Source: CAZPXF01 sp964590945 (GTDB taxonomy: Bacteria; Bacillota; Clostridia; Lachnospirales; Lachnospiraceae). Taken from it: a stretch of DNA of 7,866 nt. The translations under genes were made by a program, and so were the position numbers. Location of the stretch: positions 1 to 7,866 of the forward strand of contig CAZPXF010000090.1 in assembly GCA_964590945.1 (NCBI GenBank), read 5' to 3'. How positions within the stretch are numbered: the first letter of the stretch is position 1; every line of letters begins with the position of its first letter. Below are positions 1 through 6,665 of the stretch, piece by piece. The notes below the pieces were generated by a model. It was not told the DNA's origin. It searched no databases and was given only the letters and a program-made list of their open reading frames with translations.

Positions 1-1406
1 AATGGAACTGTACAATCATAGATTGTCTTGCAGCTTATTCCTACATCACTGATGGAATCTGAGTATTCTGGTGAAGATGATGGATCCAGCGGATGACAAC
101 GCACGCCGGGGATTGTGATAATATCCTTATCTCCCTGAAATCTTGTGTTCATAGCCCAGAGGACATCGTCCGTATCAAATGGATCTACGTCATCGTCTAC
201 AAGGATGACGTTCTTTAATTCCGGAAATGCCGAGAACGCAAGCAGCGCCGCCTGTCTCTGCTTTCCTTCGTCGGTGTGTACGCTCTTGACCATCTGAAGG
301 ACCGCCATATATTTTCCGCATCCTGCCCTATGTGCATAAACATTTTTCAGTTTTCCCGGAAGAGCCTTCTCGATCATTCCGATGATGCTTGCTTCTGTCG
401 GAATACCTGCCATATTTGTATGTTCATCACTTGGCCCGATACATGTCTGCATGATTGGGTTTACCCTATGCGTAACTGCGTGTACTTTGATCAACCATGT
501 TTCCTTACTTGCATGTCCGCTGTAGCCCGGGAACTCCGGCATAGCAAATCCTGTATGTGAATTCTGATCCTCCACAACGCGCCGTCCGGTGACAATCTCA
601 CCTTCTATAACATATTCTGCATTTGCAATTGCATTTTCATTGACTGTTTTACATTTTACAAGCTCCACCGGATGCTCTCTCAAAGCGCCCGCGATCGAAA
701 GCTCATTAAAACCGAGCGGCGTTGTCGGCGGTTCAAAGCAAGCCGTGATCTCAATCGCCGGATCGACTCCAATACTGATTGAAATCGGAAGATTCTGTCC
801 CAGCTCTTCCGCCCTCTCTGCCATAGCTCCGATATGTCTGGAGCCCGGCTGCAGGAATATAGACAGCTCATCTCTGGACTGGATACACATTCTATGGATC
901 GTAACATCAGATTCACCGGTATCCGGATGTGTCGCATAACACATACCCAAAGTAATATATGGTCCTGCGTCTGTCGGCGTATTTGTCGGCGCAGGGACAA
1001 GCTTATTTAAATCAAAATCAGGATCTGTTGCCAGATGGACAACCTCCTGACAAGGCGCCTCCCCATGGATCACAACCGGAGCTTTTGCACGCTCTACACA
1101 GTCATGCAGGAGCCATCCAAGTTTTTCAGGCTCACATCCGAAAAGTGTTCCCACGCGCTTGCGGCTTGCCAGAACGCCGATAATAACCCTTGCATCGTCA
1201 AAGCCTTTAATGTTATTGAACATCATAGCCGGTCCGTCAATAGTTGTCGGTCTTTTAACTGTTCCGCCAGCCCCGACATAACGGTACACGCCGGAAAGCT
1301 CCGCTTCCGGATCCACTTCTACATCGGTCTCCACATACTGTCCACTCTGTGCTTTCAGTACCTCAATAGCAGTACGAAGATCTCTTATATCTGTTCTGTT
1401 ATTCAT
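1..1406 (-). CDS. lpdC: UbiD-family hydroxyarylic acid (gallate/protocatechuate) decarboxylase, LpdC/AroY type, 3' end cut by window
   Basis: Non-oxidative decarboxylase of hydroxybenzoates. The expected reaction is gallate to pyrogallol (or protocatechuate to catechol), in the cytoplasm, using prenylated FMN. The frame is open from ATG (1404-1406) to the window edge, giving 468 residues. As remembered, L. plantarum LpdC is about 490 aa, so only some 20-25 C-terminal residues and the stop are missing. Near-verbatim family stretches are visible: DVEVDPEAELSGVYRY near residue 28, APTNTPTDAGPYIT near 139, PEFPGYSG near 290, AGIPTEASI near 333 and RQAALLAFSAF near 384. Residues recalled as active-site in AroY (R188, E289, H327, K363, H436) have counterparts at a constant +2 offset: R190, E291, H329, K365 and H438. 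An AGGTGA ribosome site lies 9 nt before the ATG. The gene starts 39 bp after the tannase stop, so they are probably co-transcribed. Gallate is favoured over protocatechuate because of the tannase neighbour; sequence alone cannot decide. No UbiX-like prenyltransferase is visible. Confidence 0.93.
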   Translation of the reverse strand, partial: MNNRTDIRDLRTAIEVLKAQSGQYVETDVEVDPEAELSGVYRYVGAGGTVKRPTTIDGPAMMFNNIKGFDDARVIIGVLASRKRVGTLFGCEPEKLGWLLHDCVERAKAPVVIHGEAPCQEVVHLATDPDFDLNKLVPAPTNTPTDAGPYITLGMCYATHPDTGESDVTIHRMCIQSRDELSIFLQPGSRHIGAMAERAEELGQNLPISISIGVDPAIEITACFEPPTTPLGFNELSIAGALREHPVELVKCKTVNENAIANAEYVIEGEIVTGRRVVEDQNSHTGFAMPEFPGYSGHASKETWLIKVHAVTHRVNPIMQTCIGPSDEHTNMAGIPTEASIIGMIEKALPGKLKNVYAHRAGCGKYMAVLQMVKSVHTDEGKQRQAALLAFSAFPELKNVILVDDDVDPFDTDDVLWAMNTRFQGDKDIITIPGVRCHPLDPSSSPEYSDSISDVGISCKTIYDCTVP

Positions 1407-1445
1407 ATCTTAATCACCTCAATTACTTTCCTGCCGAAATCTTTA

Positions 1446-3164
1446 TTAGGCCTTTTTCAGGATTTCTTCTATCCATGCGATTGCTTCCCCTGGATAGTCC
1501 GCTTCACTGTGCGGTTGATCCCAGACAAGCTGATAATCTACATCTTTCCCTGCATTTGCAAGCAGACAAGCCAGCGTCATACTGACAGAAAATGAAGTGT
1601 CCGCATCGCTTGCGCCCACGCGAATGCGGTAATACTGCGCCTGCCTGCTCTTTTCTTCTGTGCCGATATAACGAAACGGGTTGATGAGATAAATCTGTCT
1701 TGCCAGTTCTTCATTTCCCACAACCTCTGCATACCCTGCATAATATTTCTCATATTCCTCCGGGAACCGGTCCTTCAGCTTTCGGATCGCTTCGCCGATA
1801 TATGAGTTAAAATGTCTCATCGGAATATCTGCATTTCCAAAAACCTTATTTTCTCCGCTGTCCATTCCCAGAATATCAAAGGATGTACAAGGCTTCATTC
1901 TGCGTCTGTGGTTCAGAATATAACTGTCGATATCACTGACCGAGGCTTTATTTCCATCCCATGAAAGCCATGTCCTCTTATCTTTTCCCTGCAATTTGAC
2001 TGTCGGCAAAACCAATGGCCTTTCCTCCATTCCCTTCGGCGGTCTGGAAACCATATCTCCCAAAGTCGGCGGCTCCAACGGCTTCCCGCCGGGCGCAGGT
2101 TTGTTCAGCGCTACGCCGGGGCCTGCATGTCCCTGCATCAGATCTGCATCATCATCCTTATCTTCCATCGGAGCCGGCGCTTCATAAGTATAATTTCCGG
2201 ATAAATAATCTTCAACACTATATTTCTCCGGAAGTTCGCCGTTCTCAAGCTTCCTCAGATAAATGCCGGCCGACTCATTCAGCTTTTCCATCAGATAATC
2301 CAGTCCGCTCCCGCTTCTTCCGTCTTCCCCGATGACAAGCGGCTCTCCGGTCTCAGGATGCTTCAGTCCCAGACTGTTAAAGTATTCAATATAATTTTTG
2401 GAAAGCTCTGCGGAAAGGGCCTCCTGAAATGCATTCATTACACCGGCAGGTCCGGCCGGTGAAGTCTCATTTTCTTTGTCTGCGCCAAACAGCCACTCGT
2501 ATGCAAGATCCGCATGCTCAAGATCCACGATCGGGCAGTAAATCTGCGATGCATAAACCGCATCGCTTTCATCCATAAATGCCCCATTCTCCTCAAGATA
2601 CGGAATAAATTTCTCATTATCGCCTGTAACAGCGAGCAGCGTAGACATAGCTCCGCCAGCGCTCCATCCAATGGAGATTATTTTCGTCATATCCCCCGGT
2701 ATGGACGCCCGGTTATGTCTTATAAACCGGATTCCTGTTTTCAGATCAACCAGATTGATCGGCGCTTTCCCGCTGAATTTGCCATTTTCATCTCTGGATT
2801 CATGTCCGCGGTTGCCGCACGTAACGTAGACATATCCCTGTTTCAGATAAGGATGCGCATAACATCTTGGTCCCTCCAGCCATACATGAGGCATCTGCAT
2901 ATACCCTGCCGAATTATTTTCAAAAATGACCGGCGCCGTAGCTGCCGTATATCCGTTCATCTCACCGTCCGGATCAATCTCTCCTTTCGCATTCATATAT
3001 GCTTCCGGAACAAAGATACTGAGTCTCTGAAATTTCGGAGTTACAGCTTTGTCCGTATAAAGGATATCTTCCAGACACCATACGCGGTATTTTTCATCGA
3101 AAATCCATGCATTTTTACAATCCAGCAATTCCATTGTTTCATTTGTAACCGATATCTCAAACAT
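1446..3164 (-). CDS. tanB: Subtype-B tannase (gallate ester hydrolase)
   Basis: A 572-residue serine hydrolase of the alpha/beta fold that cleaves galloyl esters to gallate. It has no signal peptide or membrane segment, so it should act in the cytoplasm. The nucleophile is Ser168 in GWSAGG. The other triad members align with the L. plantarum TanB triad (S163, D419, H451): Asp520 in GASDADTSF and His552 in WDQPHS. The residues known to hold the gallate ring in that enzyme (K343, E357, D421) have counterparts K424, E438 and D522 with identical spacing (K to E 14 residues; Asp-x-Asp). CPIVDLEHADLAYEW near 210 is another family signature. It is longer than TanB (about 469 aa as remembered) mainly through an acidic, Pro/Gly-rich stretch at about 307-395 in the lid region. 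The start is set by AAGGAG about 9 nt before the ATG. Only 20 nt separate it from the upstream esterase stop, which suggests coupled translation. Confidence 0.93.
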   Translation of the reverse strand: MFEISVTNETMELLDCKNAWIFDEKYRVWCLEDILYTDKAVTPKFQRLSIFVPEAYMNAKGEIDPDGEMNGYTAATAPVIFENNSAGYMQMPHVWLEGPRCYAHPYLKQGYVYVTCGNRGHESRDENGKFSGKAPINLVDLKTGIRFIRHNRASIPGDMTKIISIGWSAGGAMSTLLAVTGDNEKFIPYLEENGAFMDESDAVYASQIYCPIVDLEHADLAYEWLFGADKENETSPAGPAGVMNAFQEALSAELSKNYIEYFNSLGLKHPETGEPLVIGEDGRSGSGLDYLMEKLNESAGIYLRKLENGELPEKYSVEDYLSGNYTYEAPAPMEDKDDDADLMQGHAGPGVALNKPAPGGKPLEPPTLGDMVSRPPKGMEERPLVLPTVKLQGKDKRTWLSWDGNKASVSDIDSYILNHRRRMKPCTSFDILGMDSGENKVFGNADIPMRHFNSYIGEAIRKLKDRFPEEYEKYYAGYAEVVGNEELARQIYLINPFRYIGTEEKSRQAQYYRIRVGASDADTSFSVSMTLACLLANAGKDVDYQLVWDQPHSEADYPGEAIAWIEEILKKA

Positions 3165-3184
3165 TTAAAAACCACTCCTTTCGA

Positions 3185-4135
3185 TCAGTTTAACTGTTTT
3201 TCCATCCATGTCCAAAGAACATCCATATTCCAGTCGCTGGAATACTCTTTATCCTCGTGATCCGCATTCGGAAGCGGAACAAATTCTACTCTTCCCTGTC
3301 CCAGCTTCTGATAAACCGCATTCACAAGGTTCACACTCTGCATAAATGGAACCAGCCTGTCCACGCATCCATGCTCAACGAGAAGCGGAGCCATATTATC
3401 GCTAATATAAGTTGTCGGGTCAGCCTTATGAATCCACTCGTCAGAAAGTTCCGGAAGCGGACCGCCCATATAACTCGACTCGGCGGAAGATGCTTCATCA
3501 TGATCCGCAAAGCTTACCCCATTTGCTCTTGCCTGATCATCCATATTTCTGAAATCGATCGGGCCAAACTGATCAATAGCAAAAAGGACATTGCAGTCCG
3601 TATCAAATTCTTTTTTCTCCTCGCCCGGAAATGCTCCATTCGGAATATTCATACCAAGCATCGCCGACAGATTTCCTCCCGCAGATCCGCCGATAACAGC
3701 GATTTTATCCGGAATGATATTGTACTCCGATGCATTCTTTCTCAGAAAACGCACAGCCTCCCTGCAATCCAATACGGCTGCCGGGAAGATCGCTTCCCCA
3801 CTTAATCTGTATTCTATCGAACCAACCGCAATCCCTTTTTCAAGGAATCTCAGGTAAGTATCCATATGGTCATCGCGTTTATCTCCCATGCCGAATCCGC
3901 CTCCATGAATGTGCAGAAGGACAGCGAAAGGCCCTTCTCCCTCCTGCGGATAATAAAGATCAAACACCTGATTTTCGGATTCCTCAGCATACTGTACATC
4001 CAGCTTTTTATTTTTAATCCAACCGATATCCGCCATCTTCATTTCCACCGGAGGCGGGTCGCCGGCCTTATTCGTATCAAAGCTTAAGGAACCTTCCAGA
4101 TTCGCATAATCATCCAAGCCAAATTCTTTTCCCAT
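3185..4135 (-). CDS. Alpha/beta-hydrolase esterase, HSL / BD-FAE-like
   Basis: A 316-residue putative carboxylesterase. The oxyanion-hole motif HGGGF is at residues 77-81, and the nucleophile is Ser151 in GGSAGG. The probable acid is Asp259 (GCVDRLVP) and the probable base His293 (NADHED), spaced as in the hormone-sensitive-lipase (family IV) and BD-FAE groups. There is no signal peptide, so it is predicted to be cytoplasmic. It sits second in the operon, between the symporter and the tannase. This suggests it acts on the same imported material, for example a different phenolic ester (galloyl depside, methyl gallate, hydroxycinnamoyl ester) or an acyl group on the sugar moiety. That role is inferred from context only. 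The ATG at 4133-4135 has an AGAGAGGA ribosome site about 11 nt upstream, slightly long spacing. A hairpin lies in the 102-bp gap separating it from the symporter gene. Confidence 0.85.
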   Translation of the reverse strand: MGKEFGLDDYANLEGSLSFDTNKAGDPPPVEMKMADIGWIKNKKLDVQYAEESENQVFDLYYPQEGEGPFAVLLHIHGGGFGMGDKRDDHMDTYLRFLEKGIAVGSIEYRLSGEAIFPAAVLDCREAVRFLRKNASEYNIIPDKIAVIGGSAGGNLSAMLGMNIPNGAFPGEEKKEFDTDCNVLFAIDQFGPIDFRNMDDQARANGVSFADHDEASSAESSYMGGPLPELSDEWIHKADPTTYISDNMAPLLVEHGCVDRLVPFMQSVNLVNAVYQKLGQGRVEFVPLPNADHEDKEYSSDWNMDVLWTWMEKQLN

Positions 4136-4167
4136 AATATAATCATTCCTCTCTTAACTATTTTAAG

Positions 4168-4198
4168 AAACCGGGACAGCCTGAACCATCCCGGCTTT
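4168..4198 (-). terminator. Intercistronic hairpin, possible weak terminator or attenuator
   Basis: In the gap between the symporter stop and the esterase start, AAACCGGGA (4168-4176) pairs with TCCCGGCTT (4189-4197) over 9 bp, including one G-T, around a 12-nt loop. Read on the minus strand, the stem is followed by TTTCTT, a broken U-tract. It could partly terminate transcription after the symporter gene or protect the 3' end of a processed message. I see no convincing promoter between it and the esterase, so the downstream genes probably depend on read-through. Confidence 0.5.
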
Positions 4199-4237
4199 CA
4201 TTGGGAAGTCAGAAAAACAATCCTGTAAATATTTTTC

Positions 4238-5590
4238 TTACTTGCCAGCGTGATCTTTCTTTGCATTAGCCTCACGGAACTGAGGTGCATATTTTTCTAC
4301 ATTTGTCAGTAAAACCAGAATGAGAATGATCACACCGAAAATAGCGCCCATATATGTAAAATCAAACCTGATTGCCGCTATAGCCGAAGCTGACTGCACC
4401 TCTAATGATGGATCGTAGCCTGCAGACGCAAGCACCCATGCGCACATGCCGGAGCCAAATCCCATACCAATCTTGGAACCGATGGACTGAGCTGACGAGA
4501 TCAGACCTTCAGAGCGAACTCCATATTTCCAGTATCCGTACTCTACGCAGTCCGGCACCAGTGCAAATACTGCGCTCAATAGCGGACCTGCGCCGAAGGA
4601 ACGAATAACCGTACCGACAACGACGACAGTCGCATTTGTTCCTGCCAAACCACTGATAACGAAACCAATAATCAGAAGAACCGCACCGATTCCAAGGAAC
4701 ACCTGTTTTGACCATTTGTTGGAAATTGCAGGCATCAGGAACAGTATGATAATGCCGGGAGCCTGTCCGGCTGCGATCAATACAGACATATACATCGGAT
4801 TACCCAGTACGGCGCTGCAGAAATATGTCTGAGCCGCAATAGCATTTGCATTCATCAGCAGAGAGAATACGCCTATGAGAAGCAGAAGCCAAAAATAACG
4901 GTTCTTCATTACAGATGGGAACTGCTGTTTCAAAGACGGCTTTGACTCGTTGGAATTGACGGAATTATCCGCTTCGGCATCCAGCTCAGTATTCACCAGC
5001 CCGGAAATCAGGATCAGTACGCCGGCGATCAAGCCGAGGAAAATACTTGCCCAATGCCATCCAAATGACAGAACCAGAGGTGTAATAGCAGAACCAGCAA
5101 TCAGTCCGATAATACTATTACCAACAGCAGAGAATGTTGCAAGCATCGTACTTTCTTTAGGATCACGTGTCATCAGGGCAAGCATTGCTGTGTTGGCGAT
5201 ACCGAAAACAGTATAAACAATTACTGACATAAAAATATATGTAGCATAAGCATAAATAAGTTTCGTCCCTTCACTTGCACCTGCGGGAACATGCATCAGT
5301 AAAACAATTCCCACAAAAGTCAATGGACCGGAAGCAACCAGCCAGGGTCTTGCTTTTCCCCATTTCGTGGAAGTCTTATCTACAACTATACCCATAAGCA
5401 GATCGCTGACTCCGTCGAAAATACGACATACAACAAACATAGTTCCGATTGCTGCTGCTCCCATCATAGCTGTGTCTGTGTAATAGCTCAGCAGAAAAGC
5501 GGCTCCGATCTGGCTGAAAATATTACCGCCGCCAGTTCCGGCTCCATACAGGATCTTCCGCCATAATGCAATTTTTTTAGTGTCGTTCAT
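4238..5590 (-). CDS. MFS transporter, glycoside-pentoside-hexuronide (GPH):cation symporter family
   Basis: A 450-residue polytopic inner-membrane protein with about 12 hydrophobic segments and a long hydrophilic central loop (about 203-228). It resembles MelB-type cation:sugar symporters. Asp59 and Asp63 in RIFDGVSD match the MelB cation-site pair D55/D59, with Ser62 where MelB has N58. WGKARPWL follows in loop 2-3. A GPH-type cytoplasmic motif DCVEYGYWKYGVRSEG is at 347-362, and Lys373 matches MelB K377. The substrate cannot be read from sequence. Classic GPH substrates are sugars and glycosides, but the operon points to a galloyl-sugar, a phenolic glycoside or an aromatic acid. I chose the ATG at 5588-5590 over a longer in-frame start at 5701. 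It has AGGAAGGAG 8 nt upstream, and the protein begins in typical GPH fashion (KILYGAG...) shortly after. The 37-residue extension would also overlap the promoter. First gene of the operon. Confidence 0.9.
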   Translation of the reverse strand: MNDTKKIALWRKILYGAGTGGGNIFSQIGAAFLLSYYTDTAMMGAAAIGTMFVVCRIFDGVSDLLMGIVVDKTSTKWGKARPWLVASGPLTFVGIVLLMHVPAGASEGTKLIYAYATYIFMSVIVYTVFGIANTAMLALMTRDPKESTMLATFSAVGNSIIGLIAGSAITPLVLSFGWHWASIFLGLIAGVLILISGLVNTELDAEADNSVNSNESKPSLKQQFPSVMKNRYFWLLLLIGVFSLLMNANAIAAQTYFCSAVLGNPMYMSVLIAAGQAPGIIILFLMPAISNKWSKQVFLGIGAVLLIIGFVISGLAGTNATVVVVGTVIRSFGAGPLLSAVFALVPDCVEYGYWKYGVRSEGLISSAQSIGSKIGMGFGSGMCAWVLASAGYDPSLEVQSASAIAAIRFDFTYMGAIFGVIILILVLLTNVEKYAPQFREANAKKDHAGK

Positions 5591-5625
5591 AGTTTTTTCT
5601 CCTTCCTTATGTAAAATTTCCCTTA

Positions 5626-5649
5626 AGATCATCGACTGCTTAATGATCT
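5626..5649. promoter_or_regulatory. Inverted repeat in the operon leader (operator or RNA hairpin)
   Basis: AGATCAT (5626-5632) and ATGATCT (5643-5649) form a perfect 7-bp dyad with a 10-nt spacer, centre-to-centre 17 bp. It lies between the predicted minus-strand promoter and the symporter start, roughly +18 to +41 of that transcript. It could be a protein-binding site acting as a roadblock, or an RNA stem-loop. There is no U-tract after it, so it is not a simple terminator. Confidence 0.45.
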
Positions 5650-5672
5650 CGTGTAAGAATTGAATAAATAGT

Positions 5673-5701
5673 AGCATATTTCGATTTTCTCTTTTATGCA
5701 A
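5673..5701 (-). promoter_or_regulatory. Predicted sigma-A promoter of the catabolic operon
   Basis: On the minus strand, TTGCAT (5701-5696) and TATGCT (5678-5673) are separated by exactly 17 nt, each matching 4 of 6 consensus bases. Transcription would start near 5666, giving a leader of about 75 nt before the symporter ATG. The imperfect boxes suit a promoter that needs an activator, as LysR-controlled promoters often do. Confidence 0.5.
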
Positions 5702-5705
5702 ATAA

Positions 5706-5734
5706 TTGATTTACCAACCCGTACCGGATATAAT
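5706..5734 (+). promoter_or_regulatory. Predicted sigma-A promoter of the LysR pair
   Basis: TTGATT (5706-5711) and a perfect TATAAT (5729-5734) are 17 nt apart, predicting a start near 5741 and a leader of about 30 nt. The spacer contains the imperfect palindrome CCCGTACCGG and a TACC repeat at 10-bp spacing. The -35 box lies only 4 bp from the -35 box of the opposite promoter. Confidence 0.65.
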
Positions 5735-5748
5735 AATATTGTAATTAT
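5733..5748. promoter_or_regulatory. AT-rich dyad over the LysR promoter -10/+1, possible operator
   Basis: ATAAT and ATTAT form a perfect 5-bp inverted repeat with a 6-nt spacer, overlapping the end of the -10 box and the predicted start site. Binding here would block lysR transcription, so autorepression is possible. The spacing gives T-N12-A rather than the usual LysR T-N11-A. In AT-rich DNA a dyad this short can occur by chance. Confidence 0.3.
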
Positions 5749-5771
5749 GAATAAACAGTGAGGAGATCAAT

Positions 5772-6665
5772 ATGGATTTAGACAGATTGCAGGAATTTAC
5801 GATTATAGCGGAGGAAAAATCCTTCAAAAAAGCGGCCAAACGACTCGGAATTGCGCCTAATGTACTTTCAACACGTATGCGAACCTTTGAACAATCGATC
5901 AATAAAACGCTCATCGATCATGTGAAAAACGGAATTGAGCTTACGGAAACCGGAAAGGTGCTTCTGCCAAATGCAGAAATACTTCTTAAATCATACAAAC
6001 AGGTAAAAGACTCTATGGATGATTTGAAAAATCATACTTTTCAAAGTCTGCACCTGCAATTCTGTTCTCATCTTGTTGCCTCGGAGCTGGGGCCTTATCT
6101 GGATATTTTTTGCAGAAATCATCCGCAATTAATTCTGGATATTTATGATGAAAACACATGTACAATCCGGGGCGGACTGAAAACCGGCAAAGTAGATATA
6201 TCTTTTGTCATATGCAGAAAGGATGATTTTACCGACATTTCCGGCAGGATTCCACTGTCATATTTTCCCGAAATGTATGTACATCTTCCTGTAGATCATC
6301 CTTTGGCAAACCAAAAAGCAATCCGTTTCTCTGATCTTTCAGGAGAAACTTTTATCTTATATCCAAGCATGCTGGAACCATGGATCCGCAACCTCCAAAT
6401 ATCTATTTTGGATCAATCCGGAATCGACTATCAGATTTATGAAGAGACCAGCTCGCCGTTTTTCTTCAATCTTCTCGTTCCTATTGGAAAAGGAATCCGG
6501 CTTTGGAACTGGCGGGAAGAAGTCGCTCCAAATACCGTACTGATTCCAATTATGGACAAGGGATATGACACCTATCTTTACATGTTATACGATACGGAAA
6601 CAATAAACCAGGCAGTTATACCATTTATCAATAATTTTTTAGAATTCAGGAGTAATAGGAAATGA
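5772..6665 (+). CDS. LysR-type transcriptional regulator (first of an overlapping pair)
   Basis: A 297-residue cytoplasmic DNA-binding regulator. The N-terminal winged helix-turn-helix (residues 1-60) begins LDRLQEFTIIAEEKSFKKAAKRLGI and ends with the LTETG signature at 57-61. The rest (about 90-295) is the two-lobed effector-binding domain. The recognition helix reads APNVLSTRMRTFE, where most family members have something like SQPALSRQIKRLE, and the wing segment NKTLIDHVKNGIEL lacks the usual PLFxR. This domain is therefore divergent and its DNA target may differ. AGGAGAT lies 6 nt before the ATG. The gene is divergent from the tannase operon, so it is the natural candidate to control it, with gallate or a galloyl ester as a plausible inducer; that is inference. 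Its TGA overlaps the ATG of the next gene. Confidence 0.9.
   Translation: MDLDRLQEFTIIAEEKSFKKAAKRLGIAPNVLSTRMRTFEQSINKTLIDHVKNGIELTETGKVLLPNAEILLKSYKQVKDSMDDLKNHTFQSLHLQFCSHLVASELGPYLDIFCRNHPQLILDIYDENTCTIRGGLKTGKVDISFVICRKDDFTDISGRIPLSYFPEMYVHLPVDHPLANQKAIRFSDLSGETFILYPSMLEPWIRNLQISILDQSGIDYQIYEETSSPFFFNLLVPIGKGIRLWNWREEVAPNTVLIPIMDKGYDTYLYMLYDTETINQAVIPFINNFLEFRSNRK

Noticed and set aside
1035..1595. Plus-strand open frame of 186 codons
   Set aside because: It is antisense to the decarboxylase start, the intergenic gap and the tannase end. No ribosome site or domain is seen, and the opposite-strand proteins are clearly real.
2514..3260. Plus-strand open frame of 248 codons
   Set aside because: It lies antisense to the tannase and the end of the esterase. 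The translation is rich in Cys, His, Arg and Phe with no recognisable domain, a typical shadow of a real gene.
3257..3805. Plus-strand open frame of 182 codons
   Set aside because: Antisense to the esterase, with low-plausibility amino acid composition and no homology that I recognise.
5591..5701. In-frame N-terminal extension of the symporter (start at 5701)
   Set aside because: It would overlap the predicted promoter and leader, has no good ribosome site, and adds residues unlike a GPH N-terminus. The start at 5590 has AGGAAGGAG at ideal spacing.
5711..5914. Minus-strand open frame of 67 codons
   Set aside because: It is antisense to the start of the first LysR gene and covers its promoter. 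No ribosome site or known motif.
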